Source of the DNA: Microvelia longipes
Lineage: Eukaryota; Arthropoda; Insecta; Hemiptera; Veliidae
NCBI GenBank assembly: GCA_018340805.1
Contig: JACMZG010000008.1
Coordinates: 78,719,693 to 78,783,692, forward strand
Reading direction: 5' to 3'
DNA: 64,000 nt
The position numbers and the translations under genes are program-made. Below, piece after piece: positions 58,728 to 64,000 of this stretch; positions within the stretch are counted from its first letter, which is position 1, and each line of letters starts with the position of its first letter. The notes beneath the pieces were generated by a model. It did not search any database, had not been told where the DNA came from, and worked only from the letters and a program-made list of their open reading frames with translations.

Positions 58728-61700
58728 AAAAAATTAATATTAATTCAGTACTTTATAAATAAATTAATTTACATTAAAAAAAAATATTCAATAGCCGTAT
58801 AAGCTATAGCTTGTGCACGGCTAAAATAAGTAAATATTGTTAAGAATGAATTGCAGTTTCAAAAAAGGAACCAGGAGGGATACTTTAATGTTTAATTACA
58901 GACAGATACCAATTTTCAGTGATTAGAAGCTGAGTTAGTCGAGGTGATGAATTCTGGTGTACCAAATTTCGGAAATCAAAAATAAGTAAAAGTACTTGTG
59001 TATGTCAAACGATAGCTCTATAAAAATTGCTAGAATTTTGTAGTATGGGAACGAAATTGTTTTGTTGGCAGTGTACTTTTAGAAAAAGTCCATAGCATGG
59101 TATGCTCCTATTTAAAATTTAAAAGTTATCGACAAAAACACAAATAGGCAATCTGATTACTATACTTGCAAGACGATTACCAAAAATATGATTGCTTATT
59201 TAAACTCCTGGTAGTCGATTTAGTGGGGGTAGGTACCAATTTTACGCCGATTCCTCTATAAGAAGCTGAGTTAGTCGGGGTGATGTATTCTGGGTGTACC
59301 AAATTTCGGAAATCAAAAATAAGTAAAAGTATTTGTGTATGTCAAACGATAGCTCTATAAAATTGCCGGAATTTCGTAGTATGGGTACCAAATTGTTTGT
59401 TTGTAGTGTTCTTTTAGAAAAAGTCCATATCATGGTATGTTACAGTTTGAAATTTAAAAGTTATCGACTAAAAACACAAATAGGCAATCTGATTACCATA
59501 CTTGCAAGACGATTACCAAAAATATGTTCTTATTCGGTATAATAAAAAATAAAAGAACTAAAATTTTAAAATTTAAAACAATACAATTATGAATAATTTT
59601 ACAATATTTTTTATACAAAAAAATTAATATTAATTCAGTACTTTATTAAATAAATTAATTTACATTAAAAAAAAAATATTCAATAGCCGTATAAGCTATA
59701 GCTTGTGCACGGCTAAAATAAGTAAATATTGTTAAGAATGAATTGCAGTTTCAAAAAAGGAACAGGAGGGATACTTTAATGTTTAATTACAGACAGATAC
59801 CAATTTTCAGTGATTAGAGCTGAGTTAGTCGAGGTGATGAATTCTGGTGTACCAAATTTCGGAAATCAAAAATAAGTAAAAGTACGTGTATGTCAAACGA
59901 TAGCTCTATAAAAATTGCTAGAATTTTGTAGTATGGGAACGAAATTGTTTTGTTGGCAGTGTACTTTTAGAAAAAGTCCATATCATGGTATGCTCCTATT
60001 TAAAATTTAAAAGTTATCGACAAAAACACAAATAGGCAATCTGATTACTATACTTGCAAGACGATTACCAAAATATGATTGCTTATTTAAACTCCTGGTA
60101 GTCGATTTAGTGGGGTAGGTACCAATTTTACGCCGATTCCTCTATAAGAAGCTGAGTTAGTCGGGGTGATGTATTCTGGTGTACCAAATTTCGGAAATCA
60201 AAAATAAGTAAAAGTACTTGTGTATGTCAAACGATAGCTCTAAAAAAATTGCCGGAATTTTGTGTTGTATGGGTACCAATTGTTTTTTGTAGTGTTCTTT
60301 TAGAAAAGTCCATATCATGGTATGTTACAGTTTGAAATTAAAAGTTATCAACAAAAACACAGTAGGCAATCTGATTACAATACTTGCAAGACGATTACCA
60401 AAAATATGATTGCTTATTTAAACTCCTGGTAGTCGATTTAGTGGGGGTAGGTACCAATTTTACGCCGATTCCTCTATAAGAAGCTGAGTTAGTCGGGGTG
60501 ATGTATTCTGGTGTACCAAATTTCGGAAATCAAAAATAAGTAAAAGTATTTGTATATGTCAAATGATTGCTCTATAAAAATTGCCGGAATTTTGTAGTAT
60601 GGGTACCAAATTGTTTTGTTTGTAGTGTTCTTTTAGAAAAAGTCCATATCATGGTATGTTACAGTTTGAAATTTAAAAGTTATCAACAAAAACACAAGTA
60701 GGCAATCTGATTACCTATACTTGCAAGACGATTACCAAAAATATGATTGCTTATTTAAACTCCTGGTAGTCGATTTAGTGGGGTAGGTACAATTTTACGC
60801 CGATTCCTCTATAAGAAGCTGAGTTAGTCGGGTGATGTATTCTGGTGTACCAAATTCGGAAATCAAAATAAGTAAAAGTATTTGTATATGTCAAATGATT
60901 GCTCTATAAAAATTGCCAGAATTTTGTGGTATGGGTACCAAATTGTTTTGTTTGTAGTGTTCTTTTAGAAAAAGTCCATATCATGGTATGTTACAGTTTG
61001 AAATTTAAAAGTTATCAACAAAAACACAAGTAGGCAATCTGATTACTATACTTGCAAGACGATTACCAAAAATATGATTGCTTATTTAAACTCCTGGTAG
61101 TCGATTTAGTGGGGGTAGGTACCAATTTTACGCCGATTCCTCTATTAAGAAGCTGAGTTAGTCGGGGTGATGTATTCTGGTGTACCAAAATTTCGAAATC
61201 AAAATAAGTAAAAGTATTTGTATATGTCAAATGTTGCTCTATAAAAATTGCCGGAATTTTGTAGTATGGGTGTCAAATTGTTTTGTTTGTAGTGTTCTTT
61301 TAGAAAAAGTCCATATCATGGTATGTTACAGTTTGAAATTTAAAAGTTATCGACTAAAAACACAAATAGGCAATCTGATTACCATACTTGCAAGACGATT
61401 ACCAAAAATATGATTGCTTATTTTAAACTCCTGGTAGTCGATTTAGTGGGGGTAGGTACCAATTTTACGCCGATTCCTCTATAGAAGCTGAGTTAGTCGG
61501 GTGATGTATTCTGGTGTACCAAATTTCGGAAATCAAAAATAAGTAAAAGTATTTGTATATGTCAATGATTGCTCTATAAAAATTGCCGGAATTTGTGGTA
61601 TGGGTACCAAATTGTTTTGTTGGTAGTGTACTTTTAGAAAAAGTCCAATCATGGTATGCTCCTATACAAATTTAAAAGTTATCAACAAAAACACAAGTAG

Positions 61701-64000
61701 GCAATCTGATTACTATACTTGCAAGACGATTACCAAATATTGATTGCTTATTTAAACTCCTGGTAGTCGATTTAGTGGGGGTAGTACCAATTTTACGCCG
61801 ATTCCTCTATAAGAAACTGAGTTAGTCGGGGTGATGTATTCTGGTGTACCAAATTTCGGAAATCAAAATAAGTAAAAGTATTTGTGTATGGTCAAACGAT
61901 AGCTCTATAAATTGCCGGAATTTCGTAGTATGGGTACCAATTGTTTTGTTTGTAGTGTTCTTTTAGAAAAAGTCCATATCATGGTATGTTACAGTTTGAA
62001 ATTTAAAAGTATCGACTAAAAACACAATAGGCAATCTGATTACCATACTTGCAAGACGATTACCAAAAAATATGTTCTTATTCGGTATAATAAAAAATAA
62101 AAAGAACTAAATTTTAAAATTTTAAACAATACAATTATGAATAATTTTACAATATTTTTTATACAAAAAAATTAATATTAATTCAGTACTTTATTAAATA
62201 AATTAATTTACATTAAAAAAAAATATTCAATAGCCGTATAAGCTATAGCTTGTGCACGGCTAAAATAAGTAAATATTGTTAAGAATGAATTGCAGTTTCA
62301 AAAAAGAACCAGGAGGGATACTTTAATGTTTAATTACAGACAGATACCAATTTTCAGTGATTAGAAGCTGAGTTAGTCGAGGTGATGAATTCTGGTGTAC
62401 CAAATTTCGGAAATCAAAAATAAGTAAAAGTACTTGTGTATGTCAAACGATAACTCTATAAAAATTGCTAGAATTTTGTAGTATGGGAACGAAATTGTTT
62501 TGTTGGCAGTGTACTTTTAGAAAAAGTCCATATCATGGTATGCTCCTATTTAAAATTTAAAAGTTATCGACAAAAACACAAATAGGCAATCTGATTACTA
62601 TACTTGCAAGACGATTACCAAAAATATGATTGCTTATTTAAACTCCTGGTAGTCGATTTAGTGGGGGTAGGTACCAATTTTACGCCGATTCCTCTATAAG
62701 AAGCTGAGTTAGTCGGGGTGATGTATTCTGGTGTACCAAATTTCGGAAATCAAAAATAAGTAAAAGTATTTGTATATGTCAAATGATTGCTCTATAAAAA
62801 TTGCCGGAATTTTGTGGTATGGGTACCAAATTGTTTTGTTTGTAGTGTTCTTTTAGAAAAAGTCCATATCATGGTATGTTACAGTTTGAAATTTAAAAGT
62901 TATCGACTAAAAACACAAATAGGCAATCTGATTACTATACTTGCAAGACGATTACCAAAAATATGATTGCTTATTTAAACTCCTGGTAGTCGATTTAGTG
63001 GGGGTAGGTACCAATTTTACGCCGATTCCTCTATAAGAAGCTGAGTTAGTCGGGGTGATGTATTCTGGTGTACCAAATTTCGGAAATCAAAAATAAGTAA
63101 AAGTACTTGTGTATGTCAAACGATAGCTCTATAAAAATTGCCGGAATTTTGTGGTATGGGTACCAAATTGTTTTGTTGGTAGTGTACTTTTAGAAAAAGT
63201 CCATATCATGGTATGCTCCTATTACAAATTTAAAAGTTATCAACAAAAACACAAGTAGGCAATCTGATTACTATACTTGCAAGACGATTACCAAAAATAT
63301 GATTGCTTATTTAAACTCCTGGAAGTCGATTTAGTGGGGGTAGGTACCAATTTTACGCCGATTCCTCTATAAGAAACTGAGTTAGTCGGGGTGATGTATT
63401 CTGGTGTACCAAATTTCGGAAATCAAAAATAAGTAAAAGTATTTGTGTATGTCAAACGATAGCTCTATAAAAATTGCCGGAATTTCGTAGTATGGGTACC
63501 AAATTGTTTTGTTTGTAGTGTTCTTTTAGAAAAAGTCCATATCATGGTATGTTACAGTTTGAAATTTAAAAGTTATCGACTAAAAACACAAATAGGCAAT
63601 CTGATTACCATACTTGCAAGACGATTACCAAAAATATGATTGCTTATTTAAACTCCTGGTAGTCGATTTAGTGGGGGTAGGTACCAATTTTACGCCGATT
63701 CCTCTATAAGAAGCTGAGTTAGTCGGGGTGATGTATTCTGGTGTACCAAATTTCGGAAATCAAAAATAAGTAAAAGTACTTGTGTATGTCAAACGATAGC
63801 TCTATAAAAATTGCCGGAATTTTGTAGTATGGGTACCAAATTGTTTTGTTTGTAGTGTTCTTTTAGAAAAAGTCCATATCATGGTATGTTACAGTTTGAA
63901 ATTTAAAATTTATCAACAAAAACACAAGTAAGCAATCTGATTACTATACTTGCAAGACGATTACCAAAAATATGGTTGCTTATTTAAACTCCTGGTAGTC
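58728..64000. repeat. About 335-bp tandem array with AT-rich spacers, runs off the window
   Basis: Fourteen monomers, recognised by gctgagttagtcggggtgat, start about every 330-341 bp. About 165 bp of the monomer, from acttgcaagacgattaccaa to that block, is the inverse of the terminal region of the transposon at 54985-55145. Approximately 280-bp AT-rich spacers occur at about 59531 and 62078, with a related copy at the array start (58650). They contain a near-palindrome tagccgtataagctatagct and are followed by a variant monomer with gtcgaggtgatgaattctgg. Spacer-to-spacer blocks hold two, seven and at least five monomers. No gene. Confidence 0.93.

Noticed and set aside
59242..61413. Repeated open frames of 60-77 codons in the 335-bp array
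   Set aside because: They recur with each monomer and break with small indels; satellite translation, not genes.

Overview
This is AT-rich (roughly 70% by eye) eukaryotic nuclear DNA. It has GT-AG introns, TATA boxes, tRNA- and 5S-derived repeats, a Ty3/gypsy retrotransposon, a DUF4817-type DDE transposon and an insect-style carboxylesterase. An arthropod, most likely an insect, is the best fit; I cannot name the species. No bacterial operons, CRISPR arrays or intact tRNA/rRNA genes were seen.

Three host genes can be built from the sequence. (1) A complete ten-exon carboxylesterase on the minus strand (39912 to 27639, 531 residues in this model). All splice phases match, and Ser200, Glu324, His441 and the HGGG oxyanion hole are present. 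(2) and (3) A divergent pair of two-exon genes encoding small, unrecognised, probably secreted proteins. The minus gene runs from 21921 to 13017 (249 aa) and the plus gene from 23211 to 25879 (238 aa). Each has a short signal-peptide exon, a phase-0 intron, and one long Cys-containing helical exon with no stop. Each also has an identical TATAAAAT box upstream in the shared 1.3 kb gap. They look like diverged paralogues and are the best candidates for something undescribed.

Most of the rest is mobile or tandemly repeated. From left to right: a 34-bp minisatellite (0.8-1.2 kb); nested fold-back MITEs (4.0-4.7, 7.9-8.4, 23.8 and 37.9 kb); copies of a repeat carrying a piece of 5S rRNA (8.5-9.3, 25.9-27.0 and 34.6-35.1 kb); and a 5.5-kb fold-back element with about 1.4-1.5 kb arms inside the intron of the minus secreted-protein gene. 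The esterase introns hold a tRNA-type SINE, a 37-bp minisatellite and several MITE fragments.

From 42 kb to the end no host gene is visible. There is a 44-bp satellite of about 130 copies (43.0-48.9 kb), then a 1.1-kb unique core, then the same satellite in inverted orientation. A Mag-like Ty3/gypsy element with identical 167-bp LTRs (50341-54877) has inserted into the inverted copies. Next come a broken DUF4817-type transposase and a 2.2-kb tandem duplication joined at a single N (56512). The window ends in an array of about 335-bp monomers (58.7-64.0 kb) that derive from the end of that transposon.

Two cautions. The LTR element has identical LTRs but several frameshifts, and the satellites show many one-base indels, so residual sequencing or assembly error is likely in the right third. 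No alignment or database search was run; family names rest on motifs seen by eye.
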